From Pectobacterium atrosepticum (GTDB lineage: Bacteria > Pseudomonadota > Gammaproteobacteria > Enterobacterales > Enterobacteriaceae): 64,000 bases of DNA. The position numbers and the translations under genes were made by a program. Positions within the stretch are counted from its first letter, which is position 1. Each line of letters begins with the position of its first letter. The notes beneath the pieces were generated by a model. The model did not search any database. It was not told the origin of the DNA and was given only the letters and a program-made list of their open reading frames with translations. Where the stretch lies: NCBI GenBank assembly GCA_019056595.1, contig CP036163.1:4774001-4838000 (forward strand), written 5' to 3'. This document shows, piece after piece, positions 49,170 to 56,376 of this stretch.

Positions 49170-50498
49170 ATGTCCGCATCTGAATTAAGTGAAGAGAATA
49201 TGAACCAGACTGCGCGGCGCGATGAGAAACGTGCCGTGCGTCTGGGGTGGTTGCTGGTGCTTGCCGGATTCGGCGGTTTTCTCCTGTGGGCACTGTTTGC
49301 GCCGTTGGATAAAGGCGTCATGGTTAATGGCAGCGTCGTGATTTCCGGTAATCGCAAGGTTGTGCAGCACAATCAGGGCGGTATCGTTGATAAAATTCAG
49401 GTGAAAGACGGCGACAAGGTTGAGGCTGGGCAGATTCTATTAACGTTGAATGAGGTTGATGCACGTTCGGCAAGCGAAGGGCTGGATGGTCAGTATTTAC
49501 AGTTGGTGGCGCGAGAAGGTCGTTTGCTTGCTGAGCAGCAGCGCCTGAGTGATATGGTTATGACACCTCGCCTGCAACCGCTAGCCGAAAGGCCGGAGAT
49601 GAGCGTGATTACGGCATTACAGCGCGATTTACTGCGCAGCCGTCAGCAGTCTCTCAAGCTTGAGGCGGAAGGAATGCGTTCGAGTATTGCAGGAATGGAA
49701 GCGTCACTCAGCGCCCAACGTCAGGTGATGTCCAGCAAGCAGAAGCAGCGAGAGACGTTGGAACAACAGCTGCAGGGGTTGCGTTCACTGGCGGCGGAAA
49801 ACTATGTACCACGCAACAAAATGCTGGAGAACGAACGCCTGCTGGCGCAGCTAAACGGCGATATCGCACAACTGACAGGGGATATTAATCGTACTCGTCG
49901 TGATATTGAGCAACAAACGCTGCTGATGGCCCAGCGCCAGCAAGAATACGACAAAGAGGTTAACAGCGAGCTGGCGGAAGTGCAGGCGCTATTGAGCGAT
50001 GTGGGCAGCAAGAAGGAAAAGGCCGATTTCAATCTGGCGAATATCCAGATGCGTGCGCCCGTTTCCGGTACGGTGGTGGGGTTGAAAGTGTTCACGGAAG
50101 GCGGTGTGATTGCGCCGGGACAGACGCTTCTGGAGATCGTGCCGGACGATCAGCCTTTGCGGGTGGATGGACACCTTCCTGTTGAATTGGTCGATAAAGT
50201 CTGGCCGGGTTTACCCGTAGAGCTTCAGTTTGTCGCGTTTAACCAAAGCACCACGCCACGCGTGGCGGGAACGGTCGAGCTGTTGTCGGCTGACCGTCTA
50301 TTGGACGACAGAGATGGTCAGCCTTATTACAGTCTGCGTGTTCAGGTGGATGATGAAGGAAAACGCGCGCTGGAAGGATTGGAGATTAAACCCGGTATGC
50401 CGGTACAAGGATTCATTCGTACCGGAGAGCGGTCATTCGTCAATTATCTATTTAAGCCTTTAATGGATCGCCTGCATCTGGCATTAACGGAAGAGTAA
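49170..50498 (+). CDS. prtE: Type I secretion membrane-fusion protein PrtE
   Basis: 442 residues. One N-terminal membrane helix (LGWLLVLAGFGGFLLWALF), a lipoyl-like half (VVQHNQGGIVDKIQVKDGDKV), a long coiled-coil hairpin about residues 95-290, and the C-terminal HlyD beta-barrel with MRAPVSGTVVGLKVFTEGG. It joins PrtD in the inner membrane to PrtF in the outer membrane. Starts 28 bases after prtD. Confidence 0.94.
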   Translation: MSASELSEENMNQTARRDEKRAVRLGWLLVLAGFGGFLLWALFAPLDKGVMVNGSVVISGNRKVVQHNQGGIVDKIQVKDGDKVEAGQILLTLNEVDARSASEGLDGQYLQLVAREGRLLAEQQRLSDMVMTPRLQPLAERPEMSVITALQRDLLRSRQQSLKLEAEGMRSSIAGMEASLSAQRQVMSSKQKQRETLEQQLQGLRSLAAENYVPRNKMLENERLLAQLNGDIAQLTGDINRTRRDIEQQTLLMAQRQQEYDKEVNSELAEVQALLSDVGSKKEKADFNLANIQMRAPVSGTVVGLKVFTEGGVIAPGQTLLEIVPDDQPLRVDGHLPVELVDKVWPGLPVELQFVAFNQSTTPRVAGTVELLSADRLLDDRDGQPYYSLRVQVDDEGKRALEGLEIKPGMPVQGFIRTGERSFVNYLFKPLMDRLHLALTEE

Positions 50499-50500
50499 TC

Positions 50501-51847
50501 ATGCAAAGGATCGCGATAATCGTGCTGTTTGGGCTGCTTTCTTCGGGCGCTAACGCATTAGGGCTGCTTGATGCCTGGGAACTGGCGCTGCGTAACGATG
50601 CGCAATTTCGTGCGGCGGGTTTTGAGCGCGCGGCGGGTCAGGAAGAGGAGACGATCGGGCGTGCCAATCTGCTCCCTAATCTCCAGTACGGCTATAGCGC
50701 CAATAGCAGCCATTCCAAAGTCACCCAAACAGATAGCGTCAGCAATAACACGCTAAAACGCGATTACAACAGCTACACGTCAACGCTATCGCTGCGCCAG
50801 CCGCTGCTGGACTATGCGGCCTGGGCTCGTTATCAGCAGGGGGCTGCCCGCACGCTGATGGCCGATCAGCGTTTTCGCGATCGTAGTCAGGATCTGATGG
50901 TGCGGCTGTATAAAGCCTGGAGCAGTGCGCTGCTGGCGCAGGAAAAACTACAATTGTTGGATGCGCAGCAGCGGGCCTATCAGGAGCAGTTGGCGATGAA
51001 TAAACGTCTCTTGCTAGCAGGCGAAGGGACGCTAACGGACGTGCGGGAAACGGAAGCGCGGTTTACGCTGATTGAAGCACAGCGCATTGAGCAGCAGGAT
51101 AATCTGGATTCTGCGATCACCGATTTAGAGAATATGACGGGCACGGTGCTCGATATCGCTGCGCTGCATCCTCTGATGCTCACGCAACTTCCGTCTACGG
51201 AATCCGTCAAGCAGACGCTGGCGCAGTGGCGCGATCTTGCGGTGCAACACAATGCCAAACTGGCGACGCAGCGAGAAGGATTGGCGGTCAGCCGCTATGA
51301 AATCGAACGCAGTCGCGCCGGGCATTTACCCACGCTGTCGCTGGTGGCATCGTCGCGTAATAGCCGTTCCGAAAGTGAATATAACTACAATCAGAAATAC
51401 GACACACAAAGCGTCGGTTTGCAACTGAATGTCCCGCTCTATTCCGGTGGTTCCGTCTCGGCATCGATGCGGCAGGCGGCGGCGGAATACCAGCAAAGTC
51501 AGGCGGAGTTGGACGATCAAACTAAGCAAACGCTGGCTGAATTGAAAAAGTACTACAACCTGTACAACAACGGATCGGCGAAAATTAAAGCCTGGCAAAT
51601 GACGGCCTCGTCGGCGCAGGAAGCTGTCAAGGCAACACGGTTGAGCGTCGCGGGCGGCGAACGCATTAATCTGGATATTCTGCTAGCTGAGCAAGACTGG
51701 TATAACGCCCGACGAGAGCTGGCGGAAGCGAAATACAGCTGGCTTCAGGCATGGCTATTACTACGCTATACGGCTGGCACGCTGAACGAGAAAGATATTT
51801 TGGAATTGGCGGCCTGGTTTCAGCCTGCTGGCAAGCCCTCATTTTAA
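50501..51847 (+). CDS. prtF: Type I secretion outer-membrane protein PrtF
   Basis: 448 residues. A signal peptide ending ANA is followed by two TolC-type repeats: LLDAWELALRNDAQFRAA opens the first, and helices rich in Ala and Gln fill the tunnel domain. QLNVPLYSGGSVSASM is the typical mid-sequence TolC motif. Last gene of the protease export cluster; it starts two bases after prtE. Confidence 0.94.
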   Translation: MQRIAIIVLFGLLSSGANALGLLDAWELALRNDAQFRAAGFERAAGQEEETIGRANLLPNLQYGYSANSSHSKVTQTDSVSNNTLKRDYNSYTSTLSLRQPLLDYAAWARYQQGAARTLMADQRFRDRSQDLMVRLYKAWSSALLAQEKLQLLDAQQRAYQEQLAMNKRLLLAGEGTLTDVRETEARFTLIEAQRIEQQDNLDSAITDLENMTGTVLDIAALHPLMLTQLPSTESVKQTLAQWRDLAVQHNAKLATQREGLAVSRYEIERSRAGHLPTLSLVASSRNSRSESEYNYNQKYDTQSVGLQLNVPLYSGGSVSASMRQAAAEYQQSQAELDDQTKQTLAELKKYYNLYNNGSAKIKAWQMTASSAQEAVKATRLSVAGGERINLDILLAEQDWYNARRELAEAKYSWLQAWLLLRYTAGTLNEKDILELAAWFQPAGKPSF

Positions 51848-51957
51848 ATGGTTCAATTCTGTAGGATATTGCGCCTCCGTCATACTTAAACTCCTTTAAA
51901 ATCATCGAATCTTCCCGTTTTGCATAATGGCCTCCATTCTTATCAGGAGGCTTTATC

Positions 51958-52287
51958 GTGAAAAAAATCAAAAAACCACGTCTTACCGGCTGGATTATGA
52001 CATCGGCTTTTCTCTTTACTGTTATCGGGCTGATTTCACCACAACAGCTTCCCGTCACCGTCTATAAACTCTCGCTTATCTCACTCGCTGCCGTATTAGG
52101 CTATTGGCTGGATCGTTCGCTGTTTCCTAAAGCTCGCCCCGGCTTATTCCTTGAACAAGGTGATGAACCTGTACCACGTGGACGTTTTCCCGTTCGGGAC
52201 GGTCACCACACGGTATTTGCCGCAGCGATGTTACGACGAGCGCTGATTGTGTCAGCCGTTTGCATCGGCGTAGCGATGGGGCTGTGA
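51958..52287 (+). CDS. Putative phage holin (2-3 membrane segments)
   Basis: 109 residues from a GTG preceded by CAGGAGG. Two or three hydrophobic segments (TSAFLFTVIGLI, LSLISLAAVLGYWL and ALIVSAVCIGVAMGL at the end) separated by a polar loop fit the putative 2/3-transmembrane holin family of Mu-like phages. It would form holes that let the muralytic enzyme out or trigger its action. It is immediately followed by a transglycosylase gene. Confidence 0.75.
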   Translation: MKKIKKPRLTGWIMTSAFLFTVIGLISPQQLPVTVYKLSLISLAAVLGYWLDRSLFPKARPGLFLEQGDEPVPRGRFPVRDGHHTVFAAAMLRRALIVSAVCIGVAMGL

Positions 52288-52288
52288 T

Positions 52289-52900
52289 ATGCGACACCTT
52301 TTTATCCCATTGTTTTTAAATTTAATATTCTTTAGTGCTGTGGCCTGTGCTGACACGATCCCTCGTGCCGCGCAGGCGTACCGTAGTGATGTGATCCGCA
52401 GCGCACGGCTGGATTGGGGCATGAATGCCCCGATTGCTGATTTTGCAGCACAGCTGCATCAGGAAAGCGGTTGGAATCCACGGGCAGTCTCGCCCGTCGG
52501 TGCTCAGGGGTTGGCACAGTTTATGCCGACAACAGCCGACTGGTTCAGCGGTATTGTTCCTGAGCTTCGGACAAATCAACCGTTTAACCCCGCGTGGGCT
52601 ATCCGTGCGCTGACGGGCTACGATCGCTGGCTGTGGGCGCGAATTAGCGCCAGTAACGACTGTGAACGCATGGCAATGACCTTATCGTCCTACAACGGCG
52701 GACTTGGCTGGTTACAACGGGATAAGCAACGCGCGAAGGCCGCCGAGAAGGACATACTTCGCTGGTTCGATCATGTGGAAACCGTCAATGCCGGACGCAG
52801 CGCCGCCAACTGGCGTGAAAATCGCCATTATCCCGACCGCATCTTGCATCAGTTGGCACCACGTTATTTGGTCTGGGGGAGGGCGAGCTGTGTGGAATAG
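52289..52900 (+). CDS. Lytic transglycosylase (phage-type endolysin, SLT fold)
   Basis: 203 residues. Begins with a signal-like segment (HLFIPLFLNLIFFSAVACA), suggesting export by Sec. The SLT domain contains QLHQESGWNPRAVSPVGAQG with catalytic Glu59 and GLAQFMPTTADW, and the later SSYNGGLGWL. It would cut the glycan strands of murein. Its end overlaps the spanin-like gene. Confidence 0.87.
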   Translation: MRHLFIPLFLNLIFFSAVACADTIPRAAQAYRSDVIRSARLDWGMNAPIADFAAQLHQESGWNPRAVSPVGAQGLAQFMPTTADWFSGIVPELRTNQPFNPAWAIRALTGYDRWLWARISASNDCERMAMTLSSYNGGLGWLQRDKQRAKAAEKDILRWFDHVETVNAGRSAANWRENRHYPDRILHQLAPRYLVWGRASCVE

Positions 52901-53564
52901 TCTGTTTATTACTAGCCTGAAATCCTTTCTTTCGCCGCGCGTGGTCGCTGTCCTACTAGCCGTTGTGCTACTACTCGCCGTCTATCTAACCGGCCGTAAT
53001 CAGGGTTACCAACTGGCGCAAGCGCTGGGGGACGCCGCGTTGGCGAAGCAGTTGGCGGCATTTAATTTACTCCAGCAGCAGCAGGCCGAAACCCAAAATC
53101 AGCTATTACGTGCGGCGGCGGAACAATACCAGCAGCAGGTAGAGCGTGGGAATCAACTCGAACAGCGTTATGTGGCAGTGCGTCAAAAACTGGCGGCGGA
53201 TAACGTCGCTCTGCAAAGGAAAATCGACCATGTTACTCAGCAATACATTGACGAAAAAGGCAAGGCTCAGCCTGTGCAGTGCGTGTTTACTCGTGGCTTC
53301 GTGCAGTACTACAACGCCGCTTTCGGTCTGTACGGCGACGGTGCCTCAGACATTACCGCCGTTGCCCGCCGCACTGGCGCAGCGTCCAGTTTCGGTACAA
53401 CCGTTGACGCCGAATTACAGCCTTCAGGCGTCTCCCAGCGCGATATCCTCGCCAACATCAGCGACAACGGAGAGCGCTATCAGGCGCTAAGTGCGCAGGT
53501 TAATGCGCTGTTGGATTACATCGAAGCATTACAACAGGCAGGGGAGGTAACACGTGAAGATTGA
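52890..53564 (+). CDS. Rz-like inner-membrane spanin candidate
   Basis: 224 residues from a GTG at 52890 that overlaps the endolysin end by 11 bases; the upstream extension to 52704 is rejected. One N-terminal membrane helix (VVAVLLAVVLLLAVYL) is followed by about 85 residues of Gln- and Ala-rich coiled coil, the shape of Rz-type i-spanins. The later half, with PVQCVFTRGFVQYYNAA, is not part of a classical Rz and may be a separate domain. An out-of-frame lipoprotein ORF lies inside it. Confidence 0.65.
   Translation: MWNSLFITSLKSFLSPRVVAVLLAVVLLLAVYLTGRNQGYQLAQALGDAALAKQLAAFNLLQQQQAETQNQLLRAAAEQYQQQVERGNQLEQRYVAVRQKLAADNVALQRKIDHVTQQYIDEKGKAQPVQCVFTRGFVQYYNAAFGLYGDGASDITAVARRTGAASSFGTTVDAELQPSGVSQRDILANISDNGERYQALSAQVNALLDYIEALQQAGEVTRED
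53230..53490 (+). CDS. Embedded Rz1-like lipoprotein (o-spanin candidate)
   Basis: 86 residues, entirely inside the Rz-like gene in the +1 frame, as Rz1 is in Rz of lambda. An AAGGA ribosome site precedes the ATG. KKARLSLCSACLLVASC is a lipoprotein signal with lipobox VASC; Cys25 would be lipidated and the +2 Ser favours the outer membrane. The mature 62 residues are rich in Pro, Ser and Thr (LPPLPAALAQRP). No charge-based clue conflicts. A chance frame remains possible. Confidence 0.5.
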   Translation: MLLSNTLTKKARLSLCSACLLVASCSTTTPLSVCTATVPQTLPPLPAALAQRPVSVQPLTPNYSLQASPSAISSPTSATTESAIRR

Positions 53565-53883
53565 AGTGGAATTTTGGTCGCTGGTCGGCCTGCTGCTGTC
53601 GTTTATGAGCTTCCTGTTTGCCGCCGGGCGGATTCTACTTACCCAGATTGAAAAGCGGCTGAACGAGCGTTTTGCCGCGCTGGAAAATGCGCGACAAAAG
53701 AGCGAACAGGGATGGACGCGACTAGAACGTGAGTTTCTGGAGTTTCGTGCCGATTTACCGCTGATTTACGTGCGACGTGAGGATTATATCCGTGGTCAGA
53801 CGGTAATAGAGGCCAAGTTGGATGCACTTTATAACAAACTGGAGTTAGTACAACAGCGGTATTCGGGAGGACATCATGGCTAA
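53554..53883 (+). CDS. Mu-type phage protein (DUF2730-like)
   Basis: 109 residues from a GTG, overlapping the preceding gene by 11 bases. One N-terminal membrane helix (FWSLVGLLLSFMSFLFAAG) is followed by a coiled-coil-forming tail. Size, topology and position fit the DUF2730 (gp25-like) proteins of Mu-like phages. Function unknown. Confidence 0.65.
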   Translation: MKIEVEFWSLVGLLLSFMSFLFAAGRILLTQIEKRLNERFAALENARQKSEQGWTRLEREFLEFRADLPLIYVRREDYIRGQTVIEAKLDALYNKLELVQQRYSGGHHG

Positions 53884-54187
53884 TACGCAGTGTATCCGAC
53901 AGGAGTCGATGCGTTGGCATTTGCTCATCGCATTAAATAAAACACGTCCTTATACCGCGAATGAAATGTTTTTATTGGCCGTGATGCAGCGGCTATATGC
54001 AGGTGCTTCTGAACCGGAGTTACGTCAGGCGCTGGATTATCTGGCCGATCGCAAGATGGCAGTATTGACCAAAGAGATGGGAGGTGTCTGGCTAGCGAAT
54101 CTGACCCGCCTGGGTGTGGACGTTGTGGAATATGCGGTTGACGGTATGGTTGGCATTGCCCGGCCAGAAAAGTACTGGGATCGGTAA
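53876..54187 (+). CDS. Small Mu-type phage protein (VpaChn25_0724-like)
   Basis: 103 residues. Begins RQESMRWHLLIALNKTRPY and contains YLADRKMAVLTKEMGGVWLANLT, a winged-helix-like pattern seen in short phage proteins next to DUF2730. Overlaps the previous gene by eight bases. Function not known; possibly a small DNA-binding protein. A terminator follows. Confidence 0.65.
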   Translation: MANTQCIRQESMRWHLLIALNKTRPYTANEMFLLAVMQRLYAGASEPELRQALDYLADRKMAVLTKEMGGVWLANLTRLGVDVVEYAVDGMVGIARPEKYWDR

Positions 54188-54247
54188 CTCCGTAATATTT
54201 AATTTCTCTTTGCATTTTCTCTTTATCGGTATCGTCATATTCCTTTG

Positions 54248-54276
54248 CGCCAGCACGGTTGTGCTGGCGTTTTTTT
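54248..54276 (+). terminator. Intrinsic terminator inside the prophage remnant
   Basis: CGCCAGCAC (54248-54256) pairs with GTGCTGGCG (54261-54269) around GGTT, followed by seven T (54270-54276). It separates the lysis genes from the tail genes, where the phage packaging and head genes should be. Confidence 0.92.
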
Positions 54277-54448
54277 ATCGAAGTAATTTTTATATTTCAT
54301 GTGATTAGACGTTTTTTATCAATAAAGCATATCGCTGTTTTTTTCTAAAACAGATTAAAAGCCGCAGCCAGTCGTTATCCGGATACTAGCGCCATCAACA
54401 CGATGTGCCACTAAAACAGTAAGCCATCAACACAGCGGGTGAACGGAT

Positions 54449-54916
54449 ATGAATACCAAACCAATTATCGATGCGGTGATAGCCCGCCTCCAACAGCATT
54501 TACCTGCACGGCGGATCGCGTCCTGTCCAGAAAATATTCTGATCAGTCCAGATCTTCTGACACCTGGCGATGTGCTGGTGGGGTATCGCGGTTCTGAGTT
54601 TTCCGCACCGGAAGATGTGGATTCTCCGGTTCAGACGCAGCGACCGCAGTTGATGGTTGCCGTGCTGCTGGCGGATCTGGATGGCGAAGACGGCGTGCTG
54701 GCCACGCTCGATACCATTCGTCAGGCGCTGGGAGGATACCGACTGCCTGACTGTCATCGCGGTATCCGGTTAGTGCGCGATCGCTATGTTGGTTACACCG
54801 AAGGTCGTTGGCATTACGCCATCGATTGCACCACAGAAACCCTTTTTATCGAAGACCGCGAGCAGACGGATGGTCCGCTGCTTACCACGGTTAATTATGA
54901 GGAGAAAGACGCATGA
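54449..54916 (+). CDS. Mu gp37-like protein
   Basis: 155 residues. IDAVIARLQQHLPARRI at the start and FIEDREQT-type end fit the gp37 family of Mu-like phages, which lies just before the tail sheath gene and is of unknown function (possibly tail-completion). It overlaps the next gene by four bases (ATGA). Preceded by a spacer of about 170 bases after a terminator. Confidence 0.75.
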   Translation: MNTKPIIDAVIARLQQHLPARRIASCPENILISPDLLTPGDVLVGYRGSEFSAPEDVDSPVQTQRPQLMVAVLLADLDGEDGVLATLDTIRQALGGYRLPDCHRGIRLVRDRYVGYTEGRWHYAIDCTTETLFIEDREQTDGPLLTTVNYEEKDA

Positions 54917-55110
54917 AGTATCGCTATACCGGCCCCGCCAGCGGCGTCACGCTGGCAGATGGTCAGGAAATTCTGCTTTGGCCCGCTCAGGTGACTGAAC
55001 TGCCAGCAGATCATGAGTACGTGAAAACACTGATCGCGCTGGGCTATTTGCTGCCTGTCGCGGGTCAGAATCTGGTTGATAGCGCAACGGAGGTGACACT
55101 TGGCCGCTAA
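54913..55110 (+). CDS. DUF2635 phage protein (Mu gp38-like)
   Basis: 65 residues. Small beta-rich protein, RYTGPASGVTLADGQEILLW, matching DUF2635 in size and pattern. It lies between gp37 and the tail sheath gene in Mu-like phages, exactly as here. Overlaps the sheath gene start. Confidence 0.8.
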   Translation: MKYRYTGPASGVTLADGQEILLWPAQVTELPADHEYVKTLIALGYLLPVAGQNLVDSATEVTLGR

Positions 55111-55312
55111 TTATTTACATGGTGTAGAAACGATTGAAGTTGAAACCGGTGCTCGTCCGGTGAAGACCGTCAAATCTGCGGTAATTGGGTTGATTGGTAC
55201 GGCACCACAGGGAAAGCGGCCTAATAGCAATTTCCTCTGCGCCAGAGTGACCAGAACCTCAGCAAACATGTTATTTTCATTGATAAGTTCTTTACTAGGT
55301 CGCCGAAAATGA
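55100..55312 (+). pseudogene. Truncated phage tail sheath gene (N-terminal remnant)
   Basis: TTG start at 55100. The first 38 or so residues (NYLHGVETIEVETGARPVK, then VIGLIGTAPQG) match the N-terminus of Mu-like tail sheath proteins, normally about 390-500 residues. After about 55215 the sequence no longer reads like sheath, and the frame closes at 55312. The rest was lost in a deletion that joined this end to the ybiB upstream region. Confidence 0.75.
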
Positions 55313-55321
55313 GAGGCCAGC

Positions 55322-56290
55322 ATGGATTACACCAAAATTATCAAAGAAGTGGGGCGCGGGAAAAATCATGCGCGCGATATCGATCAGGCAACGGCTTATG
55401 AACTGTATAGCGCGATGCTGCGCGGTGACGTGCCAGATCTGGAGCTCGGCGGGTTATTGATTGCGTTTCGCATCAAAGGCGAATCCGAGGCTGAGATGTT
55501 GGGCTTTTATCAGGCAATGGACGAGCATGTGTTGCGCTTGAGTCCGCCTGCGGGCTTTCCTATGCCAGTCGTGCTTCCTAGCTACAATGGGGCGCGCAAG
55601 CAGGCTAACCTGACGCCGCTATTGGCGCTGCTGCTGGCAAAATTGGGTTTTCCGGTGGTAGTGCATGGCGTAAGTGAAGACCCGACTCGTGTTACCAGCG
55701 CCGAGATTTTACGTAACCTTGGCGTGACAATTGCGGAGAATGCCGAGCAGGCTCAACAGGAGCTTGATAACGGTAGCCCGGTATTTATTCCCGTCTCTGT
55801 GCTGTGCCCTGCCATCGATCGTCAGCTACAGTTACGCTGGCGTATGGGGGTTCGTAACAGTAGTCATACGCTTGCCAAGGTGGCGACACCGTTTGGTGAA
55901 AGCGAGGCGTTGCGCGTCGCCAGCGTGTCCCACCCTGAATACGTTTCTCGCGTGGGGACGTTTTTTAACGATATCAATGGGCGCGCGCTTCTGATGCACG
56001 GCACGGAAGGGGAGGTTTATGCCAACCCGCAGCGCTGCCCGGAAATCCATTTTATTCACCAGCAACATACTAACGTGCTGCAACTTCGGCAGGATATCAG
56101 TGTCGCGCCCGATGCTCTGCCTATTGCGAGGGATGCTGCAACCACGGCGCGCTGGACGGTACAGTGCCTGACGGGTGAAATTGCTATACCGCAGGCGATT
56201 CGTCTGCAACTGGCGTGCTGTTTGGTTGCTGCCGGTGAAGCCGCGACAATGGAACAGGCTGTCGCAACGATTAAGAAGCGCCTTGGCTGA
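55322..56290 (+). CDS. ybiB: TrpD2-like nucleic-acid-binding protein YbiB
   Basis: 322 residues. Fold of anthranilate phosphoribosyltransferase (TrpD), with IKEVGRGKNHARDID at the start, LPSYNGARKQANLTPLLALLLAKLG and MGVRNSSHTLAKVATP, but YbiB-type proteins bind DNA or RNA rather than PRPP. In E. coli it follows dinG and is SOS-controlled with it; here that link is broken by the 10.4-kb insertion, so its promoter must be new or within the phage remnant. GAGAGGCC precedes the ATG. Confidence 0.9.
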   Translation: MDYTKIIKEVGRGKNHARDIDQATAYELYSAMLRGDVPDLELGGLLIAFRIKGESEAEMLGFYQAMDEHVLRLSPPAGFPMPVVLPSYNGARKQANLTPLLALLLAKLGFPVVVHGVSEDPTRVTSAEILRNLGVTIAENAEQAQQELDNGSPVFIPVSVLCPAIDRQLQLRWRMGVRNSSHTLAKVATPFGESEALRVASVSHPEYVSRVGTFFNDINGRALLMHGTEGEVYANPQRCPEIHFIHQQHTNVLQLRQDISVAPDALPIARDAATTARWTVQCLTGEIAIPQAIRLQLACCLVAAGEAATMEQAVATIKKRLG

Positions 56291-56376
56291 TTGGCCTGCT
56301 GGGGCGGGTTCAGACGCGGGTTACTGCGTCACTTCACACAGCCAGACGGCTGTCATTTGAAGAGAGAAGGAATAGC

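Larger units (their letters stand above)
51958..55312 (+). mobile_element. Mu-like prophage remnant (lysis and partial morphogenesis genes)
   Basis: Eight or nine phage-type genes in one direction: holin, transglycosylase, spanin-like gene(s), two Mu-type small proteins, then, across a terminator and a gap, gp37-, DUF2635- and sheath-like genes, the last truncated. Terminase, portal, head, transposase and most tail genes expected in between or after are missing, so it is a deletion derivative. No attachment sites were recognised. Confidence 0.8.
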
